Positions 26,729 to 35,492 of a stretch of 44,303 nt of DNA are shown one piece after another. The notes beneath the pieces were generated by a model. That model saw nothing but the letters and a program-made list of their open reading frames with translations, did not search any database and was not told the origin of the DNA. Origin of the DNA: Calditrichota bacterium (lineage in GTDB: Bacteria > Electryoneota > AABM5-125-24 > Hatepunaeales > Hatepunaeaceae). The position numbers and the translations under genes are program-made. The stretch spans positions 1 through 44,303 of the forward strand of contig VGIO01000005.1 in the NCBI GenBank assembly GCA_016867855.1. The letters run 5' to 3'. Each line of letters starts with the position of its first letter. Position 1 is the first letter of the stretch.

Positions 26729-27313
26729 ATGCAAAAAACCATCACCACCCTTGACATCCCCATCGGCGTCAAGGAACAAATCTACTGGATCGAGGTCATT
26801 CGCGGGCTTTGGATAACTAACCGCCACTTTTGGGTGAATATGGGGCGGCATTGCGCCAAAGCGCTGGGCTTTCAGCCTAAAGAACGCGCCGCGGCAACCT
26901 ACCAATATCCAGAGGAGCGTCGTCCGGTGCATCCGCGCTGGCGCGGCCGGCATAGGCTGACGCTCAAGCAGAATGGCGCGATGCGCTGCACGGCTTGTAT
27001 GCTGTGCGAGACTGTCTGCCCATCTGACTGTATCTCCATAACGCCCGGTGAATCGCCTGACCCGGCGGTCGAAAAGTTTCCCGAGCGATTCGATATCGAC
27101 ATTCTGCGCTGCTGCTTCTGCGGGATGTGCGTCGAAGCCTGCCCGCTGGATGCTATCAGGATGGATTTACAGGATTGGACGCAAGTAGGCTACACCCGTG
27201 ATATTATCTACACTAAAGAGTTCCTGATGGGCATCGACAAGAACCGCCCGTGGGAAGAATGGTGCGTGAAGCGGCTGCGGGAAGGCGATGCGCAACTCAA
27301 AGATGCAGCGTGA
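26729..27313 (+). CDS. NuoI-like 4Fe-4S protein (NADH-quinone oxidoreductase subunit I)
   Basis: Two 4Fe-4S motifs CTACMLCETVCPSDCI and CCFCGMCVEACPLDAI; YTKEFLMG; 194 aa. Confidence 0.85.
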   Translation: MQKTITTLDIPIGVKEQIYWIEVIRGLWITNRHFWVNMGRHCAKALGFQPKERAAATYQYPEERRPVHPRWRGRHRLTLKQNGAMRCTACMLCETVCPSDCISITPGESPDPAVEKFPERFDIDILRCCFCGMCVEACPLDAIRMDLQDWTQVGYTRDIIYTKEFLMGIDKNRPWEEWCVKRLREGDAQLKDAA

Positions 27314-27350
27314 TATGTGGCTCGCTATCTGTTCCAATGATGATTCTTAG

Positions 27351-28250
27351 TTGAGCCTTCTATTCCTAATCTGCCGCTATCTGTTAGCCTTAGTTTTCCT
27401 TTTCGCCGCCGGTGGTAAAGGCTTCGACCTCGTTCGGTTCGGACGGCAAATTGAAGCAATAATGTGGAGTTTCGGACTGAACGAGACGGCGGCGTTGCAT
27501 TATTTGGCTCACTGCGTCGCCGGGCTGGTCGTTGGATTGGAACTTGGATTAGGCGCGGCGCTGCTTATGGCTCGAAGACGTAGGTTTGCAGCCTTTACCG
27601 CAATCGGACTATTATTTTTCTTTAGTCTTATAACATTGAAGGGCGCTTTGTCCGGCGCAGCCGAGGAATGCGGCTGCTTCGGGATGCTCTGGCGCCGGCC
27701 GCCGGTTTTCTCGCTAGTCGAAAATATCCTTTTCAGCGTCCTGGGAATTTTTTCCTTAAAAGATACTTCTAATCCGCTAAGAAGACTTAACCGGAGCCTC
27801 GTCGCATTCGGTTCGATTTTGGCGTTGTTCATCATAGTTAATCGATGGGCGCTCATCATCCCCGGCGCGGCATTACAAACAGGCAGCAAATTTGTGAACA
27901 CCGCCGGAATTATTTTAAATAATCCTAACCAAAGCACCGCGCTGTGGTTTTTCGACCCGGAGTGCAGTTATTGTTTGGAGCAGTATGATAAGCATATTAT
28001 CACCCTTGCTGCGCAAATTCCGGGACGCTTGAGAGGGCTCACTAAAGCCTCACCGGGTCGAGTCGATGAGTTTTTTATAGATTATACTCCAAATTTCCCG
28101 ATAACTTCAGCCGACCACCGAGACTGGCGCCGCTGGGGTGTGCCTCTGGGCAGCATCGTCATTATCAAGGATAAAACAATCGAAGAAGTTCGGCGAGCGT
28201 TTGAGATTCCAAGTGGATTAGAAGAAATCAAGCGGGAGTTGAGTCGATGA
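27351..28250 (+). CDS. MauE/DoxX-like membrane protein fused to a thioredoxin-like domain
   Basis: Four-TM N-terminus with CGCFG motif and C-terminal DPECSYCLEQYDKH CxxC; non-ATG start in the ORF call. Confidence 0.7.
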   Translation: MSLLFLICRYLLALVFLFAAGGKGFDLVRFGRQIEAIMWSFGLNETAALHYLAHCVAGLVVGLELGLGAALLMARRRRFAAFTAIGLLFFFSLITLKGALSGAAEECGCFGMLWRRPPVFSLVENILFSVLGIFSLKDTSNPLRRLNRSLVAFGSILALFIIVNRWALIIPGAALQTGSKFVNTAGIILNNPNQSTALWFFDPECSYCLEQYDKHIITLAAQIPGRLRGLTKASPGRVDEFFIDYTPNFPITSADHRDWRRWGVPLGSIVIIKDKTIEEVRRAFEIPSGLEEIKRELSR

Positions 28251-28969
28251 CCTGCGGCGCGGTGATTGTGGGCGCCGGGCGCGGCGAGCGGCTGGCGGCG
28301 GATGTCCCTAAATGTTTAGTGCGGGTGGAAGATATTCCACTGATATTACTGGCTGCGTTTCCATTTCAACAATGCGCGGAGGTCGATGCGGTCGTCTTAG
28401 TCGCGCCGTCTGGATCTGAATCTGTAATCGCTTCTGAATCTAAAGATTTAGGATTAGATAAAATTCACGCGGTTGTTCCGGGCGGCGTTCGAAGGCAGGA
28501 TTCGGTCGAAAATGGCGTTAAAAACCTGCCGCCCGCGATCGATTACGCTCTTATACACGACGGCGCGCGGGTATTTATCGACAGCCGGTCGATTAAGAAA
28601 GTCATCGCCGAATTAGCCTTCTATCCAGCCGTTACTTTAGCGGCTTTCACCGGCGATACAATGCATCAAAACTTGAATGGTCTCTGCCAAGCCGGTCCGG
28701 CGCGCGATACTCTTATCGCAGCCCAAACGCCGCAAGGTTTTAAGCGGGATTTGCTGGAGAAGGCTTTACAGCGGGCGCGCGACGCAAATATTACATCTAC
28801 CGACGAAGTATCTTTGATGCGCCAGGTTTCCAATGTGGCGGCTTATCCGGTTTTCAGCGACGCGCCGAATGTCAAACTCACATATCCAGGCGATATGAAT
28901 TTCTACCAACCGCAGTTATCGGCGCTGGCGAAACAAGTTAAAGAATTTAGAATGACAATGACAATGTAA
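28247..28969 (+). CDS. ispD: 2-C-methyl-D-erythritol 4-phosphate cytidylyltransferase
   Basis: GAGRGERLAADVPKCLV, HDGARVFID, AAQTPQGFKRDLL, TDEVSL; followed by ispF. Confidence 0.92.
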   Translation: MTCGAVIVGAGRGERLAADVPKCLVRVEDIPLILLAAFPFQQCAEVDAVVLVAPSGSESVIASESKDLGLDKIHAVVPGGVRRQDSVENGVKNLPPAIDYALIHDGARVFIDSRSIKKVIAELAFYPAVTLAAFTGDTMHQNLNGLCQAGPARDTLIAAQTPQGFKRDLLEKALQRARDANITSTDEVSLMRQVSNVAAYPVFSDAPNVKLTYPGDMNFYQPQLSALAKQVKEFRMTMTM

Positions 28970-29074
28970 ATATCAATAATGATCTCGGATATATGAAGAT
29001 ATTTTAACTATCATTGACATTGACATTGTATTAGTCTTTAGTATTATTAAACTTACAACTTTCAATTTTCATTT

Positions 29075-29560
29075 ATGGCAAGTCGTATCCGCATCGGTGA
29101 GGGCTACGATGTGCATCGATTAGTAGCCGGCCGGGCGTTAATCTTGGGGGGCGTCAATATCGCTTGGTCGAAGGGTTTGGAGGGACACAGCGACGCCGAT
29201 GTGCTGCTACACGCCATCTGCGACGCCCTGCTCGGCGCAGCCGCGCTCGGCGACATCGGGGCGCACTTCCCCGACGACAGTTTAATATATAAGAATATCT
29301 CTTCTTTGAAACTATTGCAGCAAGTCGGCGTAATATTAGAAGGCAGCGGCTGGCGGCCGGTGAATGTCGATGCGACCTTAGTGCTGGAAGCCCCGCGCAT
29401 CGCCGACTATGTCTATCAGATGCGGCGCAATATCGCCCGCGAACTGAAGTTGGATGTGATGGATGTGTCGGTCAAAGCCACGACCAGCGAGGGTTTGGGA
29501 TTCATCGGCGCCGGCGAAGGCATCGCCGCCAGAGCGGTGGCGCAGATAATGGATATATAG
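29075..29560 (+). CDS. ispF: 2-C-methyl-D-erythritol 2,4-cyclodiphosphate synthase
   Basis: [64 protein letters not shown]. Confidence 0.96.
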   Translation: MASRIRIGEGYDVHRLVAGRALILGGVNIAWSKGLEGHSDADVLLHAICDALLGAAALGDIGAHFPDDSLIYKNISSLKLLQQVGVILEGSGWRPVNVDATLVLEAPRIADYVYQMRRNIARELKLDVMDVSVKATTSEGLGFIGAGEGIAARAVAQIMDI

Positions 29561-29634
29561 GGAATTGAAGTTGTTCTTTCTAACAGACATATACTTATAC
29601 ATAGCGACATTATTCTTTGCGTTTCTTATATATT

Positions 29635-29710
29635 TCATCCTGAACGAAGTGAAGGATCTCGTCCCCGTTTATCCAGACGAGATGCTTTCCCCTGCATGCG
29701 CAGGGGGCAA
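29635..29710. repeat. Chimeric copy of the 20909 palindromic repeat
   Basis: TCATCCTGAACGAAGTGAAGGATCTCGTC...CCAGACGAGATGCTT shared, then TTCCCCTGCATGCGCAGGGGGC replaces CACTTCGCTGAAGAATGACC. Confidence 0.7.
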
Positions 29711-29779
29711 TATAATAACCCGGCGCAACTAACCTATCTTTCCAATACACATAGTAATTAAAAGAAATCTGAAATAAAA

Positions 29780-30061
29780 ATGCTCGACGAAGAACGTCTC
29801 GCTCAACTTGAGCGGCGGCTCGAATTAATCGGCGCCCGTATCGAAGAGGTTGCCGGGCGCATCGGCGACCGGTTAGAGTATAAAGCCACGCGTTGTTCAT
29901 TCAGCAACGGCAGGCTTTTCTGGGGTATGGTATTTCTGTTGGCAGGTCTAATCTGGTTCGGCAAGGAACAGGGCTGGATACCGTTCGACCTACCGTTCTG
30001 GCCGCTTGCCCTCATTCTGCTCGGCGTCTATTTCCTGCTGACCACCCTGCGCCGAAATTGA
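29780..30061 (+). CDS. Small membrane protein, LiaI/LiaF TM-region-like
   Basis: LFWGMVFLLAGLIWFGKEQGWIPFDLPFWPLALILLGVYFLLTTLRR. Confidence 0.6.
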   Translation: MLDEERLAQLERRLELIGARIEEVAGRIGDRLEYKATRCSFSNGRLFWGMVFLLAGLIWFGKEQGWIPFDLPFWPLALILLGVYFLLTTLRRN

Positions 30062-32100
30062 CCTTTCTGCAGACTATCTTTCTGCCGGCGCTGGCAGCGG
30101 CGGTTATCCCGCTGGCGTTGCATTTTTTGAGCCGTTTCCGACTGCCGGTCGTCCAATTCTCCAGTCTTGAATTTCTGCAACGGTTGCAGAAACGCCAATC
30201 TCGGCGGCTGCAACTCAGGCAGATTATCCTCTTGATAACAAGAACTTTGGCAACAGCCGCGATTGTATTGGTATTCGCCCGGCCCGCGCTGCAGAGCGCT
30301 GGCGCCGGTGCAGCCGCGTCAGTGGAGATGGCCGTCCTCATCGACGATGCGATAGCAAGCGCAGTTCAAACCCGCGATGGTGCATTAAGCCGTCTATGCG
30401 CTGAAAACGCGGCAGCCCTTTTCGAGACGATGGAATTGGGCGATAATTTCACCCTCGTTCCGCTTTCACAGCCTGCCAAATTTGAATCGGCTTCCACCGG
30501 GCAGGATGCCATCGTCAAAGAGAGCCTCGCTTCGCTTGTTCCTCGCTGTATCCCGCCCAAGACCGCCCAAGCTGCGCTTACCGCCGACACGCTGCTCGCC
30601 AAATCACCGCGCACCAACCGTGAGATAATTATCATCAGCGGCTTTTATGACAGTTATTGGGATACTTTCCAATGGCAACCAATCAAAGGAACAAGAGTCT
30701 TTTTACTACCGACAGGCCCGGAACAATTGCAAAATTTGGCTGTGGATTCAGTCGTTTTACGCAGCACGATATTGCGCCAAGGTCAACCGGTCGAACTTGA
30801 AGCCCGGCTGACGAATAACGATGCCAAATCAGTCGAAAAAACACTCCTCAGCGTCTATCTTGCGGGCGAACGGATTGCACAAGCCTCGCTCGATGTTCCC
30901 GCTAAAGGCCGGGCAAGTCAAATCTTAACGATAACATCGAATACGAGCGGATTACTGGCTGGCTCGCTGCGCATAGACGACGCAGACGCTTTCCCCGTTG
31001 ACAATCGGCGCTACTTCACTCTTTTCGTGCCAGAGAAACTTAATGTTCTAGCGGTTACAACGGATAGTCTGACACAGTCGATTGTCCGCGCTGCTCTCAC
31101 CGCGGGAACAGCGGATTTCGTTCGCCTCGAATCGACCGAAGCCGCGAAGTGGGAAACTAAGTCTTTAGCCGAATTTGATGTTGTGCTGCTTGCGGGAGTG
31201 GCTCGCGTCTCGGAAGGCGCTGTCGAGCGGTTGGCGGAGTTCGTCGAGCGCGGCGGCGGATTAGTGTTGTTTCCCTCGCTGGAGAGCGACCTAGCAGCGC
31301 TTGGCCGGGGCTTGTGGCGCCGGCTGGGTTTCAGCCCGGCAACCGGTATGCTCGCCACCGGCGGCGTCGGTTGGGGCAAAATCGAATTGACGCATCCGAT
31401 ATTTTACGGAATGTTCGAACCGGGCGCCGCGCCAACTCCGCCCAATACCCGACTGGCGGTCAAATTAGCCGCCGGACCGAATGACGAGGTCGTCATCCCT
31501 ATGGCGGATGGCAATTCATTTCTCATCGAGCGGCAGGTTGGTTCCGGCAAGGCTTTAATGTTCGCCGCGCCGTTGTCGCCGCAAGCCGGCGATTTTATAT
31601 TCAGCGGGATTTTCGCACCGCTGCTGTTTCGCAGTCTGGCTTATGCCGCTGCCCGTGAGTATAGTCCCGGTCAAAATTGGCAGACCGGCGCGGAATATAT
31701 CCTTATACTACCGCTTGACCGCGCACATGAAGCCGTTTTGGAAGGTCCCGAGGGTGAACGTTGGATTTTGCCACCGCAATCGACGCCGTCAGGAATGCGC
31801 TTCGAGGTCAAAGAAGTAGAGACGCCGGGAATATACAATCTACGGATTGACGATAAAATCCTAGCGCGTTATGCCGCCAATCTCCCCCCGCATAGGCTGC
31901 GCTCAACTCGCAGCGATATTACGGCGTTAGCCAAGCGTCTGGGAAGCGCCGGGATATTGCCGGAAAGTCCGCAAAACCTATCAAAAGCGCTCGCCGCCGC
32001 ACGCTATGGATATGAGCTATGGAAAACCATCGCCGCGGCTTTTATCGGACTGCTAATAGCCGAGTCCATCATCGCCAGAGCGAAAAAATCTGAAAAATAA
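30058..32100 (+). CDS. BatA N-terminal domain membrane protein (aerotolerance regulator N-terminal type)
   Basis: TTG 30058 overlaps the previous stop. LPALAAAVIPLALHFLSRFRLPVVQFSSLEFLQRLQKRQSRRLQLRQIILLITRTLATAAIVLVFARPAL is typical of the BatA/DUF1550-type N-terminus. Confidence 0.8.
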   Translation: MTFLQTIFLPALAAAVIPLALHFLSRFRLPVVQFSSLEFLQRLQKRQSRRLQLRQIILLITRTLATAAIVLVFARPALQSAGAGAAASVEMAVLIDDAIASAVQTRDGALSRLCAENAAALFETMELGDNFTLVPLSQPAKFESASTGQDAIVKESLASLVPRCIPPKTAQAALTADTLLAKSPRTNREIIIISGFYDSYWDTFQWQPIKGTRVFLLPTGPEQLQNLAVDSVVLRSTILRQGQPVELEARLTNNDAKSVEKTLLSVYLAGERIAQASLDVPAKGRASQILTITSNTSGLLAGSLRIDDADAFPVDNRRYFTLFVPEKLNVLAVTTDSLTQSIVRAALTAGTADFVRLESTEAAKWETKSLAEFDVVLLAGVARVSEGAVERLAEFVERGGGLVLFPSLESDLAALGRGLWRRLGFSPATGMLATGGVGWGKIELTHPIFYGMFEPGAAPTPPNTRLAVKLAAGPNDEVVIPMADGNSFLIERQVGSGKALMFAAPLSPQAGDFIFSGIFAPLLFRSLAYAAAREYSPGQNWQTGAEYILILPLDRAHEAVLEGPEGERWILPPQSTPSGMRFEVKEVETPGIYNLRIDDKILARYAANLPPHRLRSTRSDITALAKRLGSAGILPESPQNLSKALAAARYGYELWKTIAAAFIGLLIAESIIARAKKSEK

Positions 32101-32284
32101 TTTTTGTCTGATTAATGGGTGTAGAAAAGAGTTGCTCTTGAATATACAATTTGTGGCGATGACAAGCATCGCCCGTTCAGGCGAACCTTGTGTTCGCCCT
32201 AAATAGTGACTATATTCTGCTCCCATTAAAATTATCCATAATGCATATATCGTCCATAATGTCCATCTGATATTCTAAAAACTA

Positions 32285-32311
32285 AACGGGAAGGTCTTAT
32301 GACCTTCCCGT
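32285..32311. terminator. Hairpin between convergent genes, terminator-like
   Basis: ACGGGAAGGTC-TTAT-GACCTTCCCGT between the 32100 stop (+) and the 32341 end (-). Confidence 0.55.
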
Positions 32312-32340
32312 CGTCATTTCAAGGGCTCAAGCCGCTGCGG

Positions 32341-32676
32341 CTATTCTCCGCCTCCGCCTGCGCCTGGACGTGTAATTCGCTTGCCGCCTGTTTTTTCAGC
32401 GTTTTTTCGGGCTTGATTGAACTGTAGTTCAGCATTTTCAGCCTTTTTACGCGCTTCGGCGTAATGCCCCTGGTCGGTTAGGGATTTTGCTTCTGAGAGA
32501 GACGTCCGTGCCTTGCCCATAATGCGCGGCGAGGCTTCGTCGGCGCCGGCTTCGACCGCATGTTTCAATGCTTCTTCGGCTTTGGCGATGGCGTCGTCCG
32601 GCGGCTGGGCGCAACCTGCTAAACCGTTAACTAACGCCAGCAATCCGACCAACAATAGATAGCGTGTGTATCGCAT
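32341..32676 (-). CDS. Small lipoprotein, DUF4398-like
   Basis: Lipobox NGLAGC; helical AEEALKHAVEAGADEASPRIMGKARTSLSEAKSLTDQGHYAEARKKAENAELQF. Confidence 0.7.
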   Translation of the reverse strand: MRYTRYLLLVGLLALVNGLAGCAQPPDDAIAKAEEALKHAVEAGADEASPRIMGKARTSLSEAKSLTDQGHYAEARKKAENAELQFNQARKNAEKTGGKRITRPGAGGGGE

Positions 32677-32937
32677 ATTCCGCTCCCAACTCGTTGAATT
32701 TCCGATTTAACCCCCCAGTATGAGTGTTAATTGTAATAAATAATAATCTGATTGTCAAGAGGGATATAGTAATTTCGCTTCGGTAAATGACAAAGTCGAT
32801 ATTTTTAAAGAAAAAGGATGCTCGCGCCGCGAGCGGAATCGTAAAGCCACGCCGGCGTCGTAGCATCTTGGGGGGCGGGATTTATCCCGCCCCCTAACAC
32901 AGTCGTTGCAGTAACGCGCTGCCGAGCGCACATCATC

Positions 32938-33321
32938 TTAGGCTTGCCACGCCGGCTTGGCTTTGAACAACACTGTGGTAATAAGTTCGGTCAGCATGCC
33001 ATAGATTAAACCCATTATGACAGTATAGATGGCTATCGTTGTCGGACTAATCTCCGGCGTCGATGAAGGCGAGCCCCATATCGCCACCGCCATCGGCAGC
33101 GATGCGATAAAACCGATAACTAAGCCGTGCAGCCACCATTTGAGCCGCAGCGCGCTGATTCCAATGGTGAAACCGAGCAGCACGCGGCTTAAAAGTATGT
33201 TAATTTTCACGCCGACGGTCATCGCCTCAGAGTCATTTCCCGACGATGCCATCCCCAAGCAGACAAAGCCGAATACGACCCCGCAGATAGTCGCAATCAG
33301 CACACGTTTGCAAGTGAGCAT
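32938..33321 (-). CDS. Small polytopic membrane protein of unknown function
   Basis: 127-aa ORF with about four hydrophobic segments. Confidence 0.6.
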   Translation of the reverse strand: MLTCKRVLIATICGVVFGFVCLGMASSGNDSEAMTVGVKINILLSRVLLGFTIGISALRLKWWLHGLVIGFIASLPMAVAIWGSPSSTPEISPTTIAIYTVIMGLIYGMLTELITTVLFKAKPAWQA

Positions 33322-33450
33322 TGAACCTCCTTTTTTTAAGTTGAGCGGGCATCTTAGCCCGCTGTCTTAGCGCCGTCAATCCGCTGTGGTCGACGGTGTT
33401 AATGTAACGCTAATGTAGTCCGGCTTCTTGAAGCCGGGGAATAAAACTCC

Positions 33451-34248
33451 CTACTTGCCAAATCCCCAATTAATTTTAAGCGCTGGCGTGCAACCTATTT
33501 GCGACGGCGCAACCGAAAGTTTATTCGAACCTTCCTTGCCGCCGCTGGCGGCGTCGATGGCGGATAAAAAGTGATTTAACAGCAATCCGCCGACAAACAT
33601 AAGCGCTTGATTGTTTAAGCGGTCGGAATACAAACGAATAGACTTAAAATGGCTGCGGTTGGCGTCCGTATCCCACTGCCAGGCATCCTCGGATGAGTCA
33701 TACAACCTGTCGAACTGGCGGTCGCGCAGCCGCTGTTCGTTGAATGCCTGCTGATTCATCCAGTTACCGATGTCAACATAGAACTGGTGGTCGCGCTCGG
33801 CTGATACGCCGGCGTGCTGTCGGGCGAACTGGCGGTAGTCGTCCACCAACCATCCGGCATAGAGCCGGCTGCCAATGATTCCGCCTAACAGAACCGCTTC
33901 GGCGGTGAAAAATAAGTAGGCTTTGGTCTTGCGTCCATCCAGCCATTGCCCTAAACCCGGAATGAGCAGCGATTGAATGAACGCACGTCCCTGACGCTGC
34001 GAGCGGATTTTATCCGCAGCATCCGGTTGCGCAAGATAGAAAGAATTCGACGATGTTATAACATAATCGCCAGCCGGACCTTGAAAATCAAGCGAGACTG
34101 CCGGCCGGATTAAATCGATATGCGCCGATTGAGTTTTAACCTGTGAAGAATCAAAGCTTAATCCAGCCGCCGGACTAAATAAAAATCCATAGAGTCCGAA
34201 TAATCCCGCCAGACCTGTCTGCCAAATTATGCGTCCCGTTATCACCAT
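33451..34248 (-). CDS. Envelope protein, DUF5683-like
   Basis: FIQSLLIPGLGQWLDGRKTKAYLFFTAEAVLLGG; overlaps the upstream paralog-like gene by 7 nt. Confidence 0.6.
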   Translation of the reverse strand: MVITGRIIWQTGLAGLFGLYGFLFSPAAGLSFDSSQVKTQSAHIDLIRPAVSLDFQGPAGDYVITSSNSFYLAQPDAADKIRSQRQGRAFIQSLLIPGLGQWLDGRKTKAYLFFTAEAVLLGGIIGSRLYAGWLVDDYRQFARQHAGVSAERDHQFYVDIGNWMNQQAFNEQRLRDRQFDRLYDSSEDAWQWDTDANRSHFKSIRLYSDRLNNQALMFVGGLLLNHFLSAIDAASGGKEGSNKLSVAPSQIGCTPALKINWGFGK

Positions 34249-35225
34249 CGGAAGTTCAATCCGCCGACAGCCAGCGGTCGGCCGTTATGTTCGATTTTGT
34301 GGAAGCCAACTTCGGCCTTCGCCTTGCGTTTAAGGGCGCGGACGGTGAAACTGGCGTGCAGCGCCGACATCACATGGTTCAACATCGCCACCTGAATAGA
34401 GATGGACGAATATTCCAACCGTTGATTGGAAGCGTAACGCATATCCATATAGTGCAGCGACCGTTGGGCGAAGCCGCCGAATTCGGGTTTGTTATCGTAT
34501 TGCGGCGTATTGGGATCGTCGCCCAAGTAGCCTGTTATGATGCCGCCGACCATCTGGAAGACATCGTCCCAACCGAAACCAAATTGCTTGATATATTTGC
34601 CGATCATTTCGTAATACTGCTGGTCGTCGCTTTTAGAAGCCGCACGTTGTTCGTCGGTCGGCAGGTCGTGCGTGAAGCCTTCATTAGGCAGGAAGCGGAG
34701 TTTGGTCTCCCAATTCAACGCTGTCCAATCCGCCAGCGAGCCGGTGAAGACCGTCGTGTCGCCTCGCCCGACATTATAAGTACGGGCGATATCGTATTCC
34801 TTCTGGCGATAGACATCCGGGTCAAAATGGGCGTCGGCATAGGCTTTAAACTCCTTATCTTTGCCCATTCCTTGGTTATAGAAATAAATAACGCCGGTCC
34901 AAGCCGCCAGTTCGAGCAGGGTGAAGGCTGCGGCGCGCCATTTATAGCCGGCATAATATTCACCAGCGCCAGGCCATATCGCCGACAGGATTAGCGCTTT
35001 GCCGGGATTGAGCTCCGACCCGGCTGTATTTTCAGCGCTTGATTTCGCAGACTTGACCGGCTCAACCGCGCTAATATCAGGCTTGCCGGAGGGCGTCAAA
35101 CCACTGGAAGTCAGAAATAGTTTAGTAGCATCGGGCTGGAATAACGCCTCTGACAGCCGCAAGTCAGCTGCGAGTGCAACGCTGCTCCATAACAGACATA
35201 GTATGGTTAAAATAGTTCGGTTCAT
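34242..35225 (-). CDS. Envelope protein, DUF5683-like
   Basis: Signal peptide MNRTILTILCLLWSSVALAA; KALILSAIWPGAGEYYAGYKWRAAAFTLLELAAW. Confidence 0.6.
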   Translation of the reverse strand: MNRTILTILCLLWSSVALAADLRLSEALFQPDATKLFLTSSGLTPSGKPDISAVEPVKSAKSSAENTAGSELNPGKALILSAIWPGAGEYYAGYKWRAAAFTLLELAAWTGVIYFYNQGMGKDKEFKAYADAHFDPDVYRQKEYDIARTYNVGRGDTTVFTGSLADWTALNWETKLRFLPNEGFTHDLPTDEQRAASKSDDQQYYEMIGKYIKQFGFGWDDVFQMVGGIITGYLGDDPNTPQYDNKPEFGGFAQRSLHYMDMRYASNQRLEYSSISIQVAMLNHVMSALHASFTVRALKRKAKAEVGFHKIEHNGRPLAVGGLNFRW

Positions 35226-35492
35226 AAGGTTTCCTTTTATTCAATAATTCGTCGTGAATTTTATGTGTTATTATTGATTAAAATTCATATCCGGCAGACG
35301 AGATGGGTCGTCTGGCCTTGCATTGTCGGCTGTCAACCCTCTGCGGTGACAGCCTATTGCCCGCCGTCGACTCGCCGCAGACAATGGCAAAACAATGTAA
35401 TTCCTCTAGTTTCGCTGTCAACCACAGAGGATTAACAGCCTTCCTAAAGCCCAAAGCCTAAAGCCCAGGCAGGAATGCCTACCCTACCAGAT

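Noticed and set aside
32220-32340. Possible small RNA between convergent genes
   Set aside because: Only a terminator-like hairpin is visible; no promoter or conserved structure can be supported from sequence alone.
34287-34994. 235-aa plus-strand ORF opposite the DUF5683-like gene
   Set aside because: Antisense to a gene with signal peptide and good context; no family resemblance seen.
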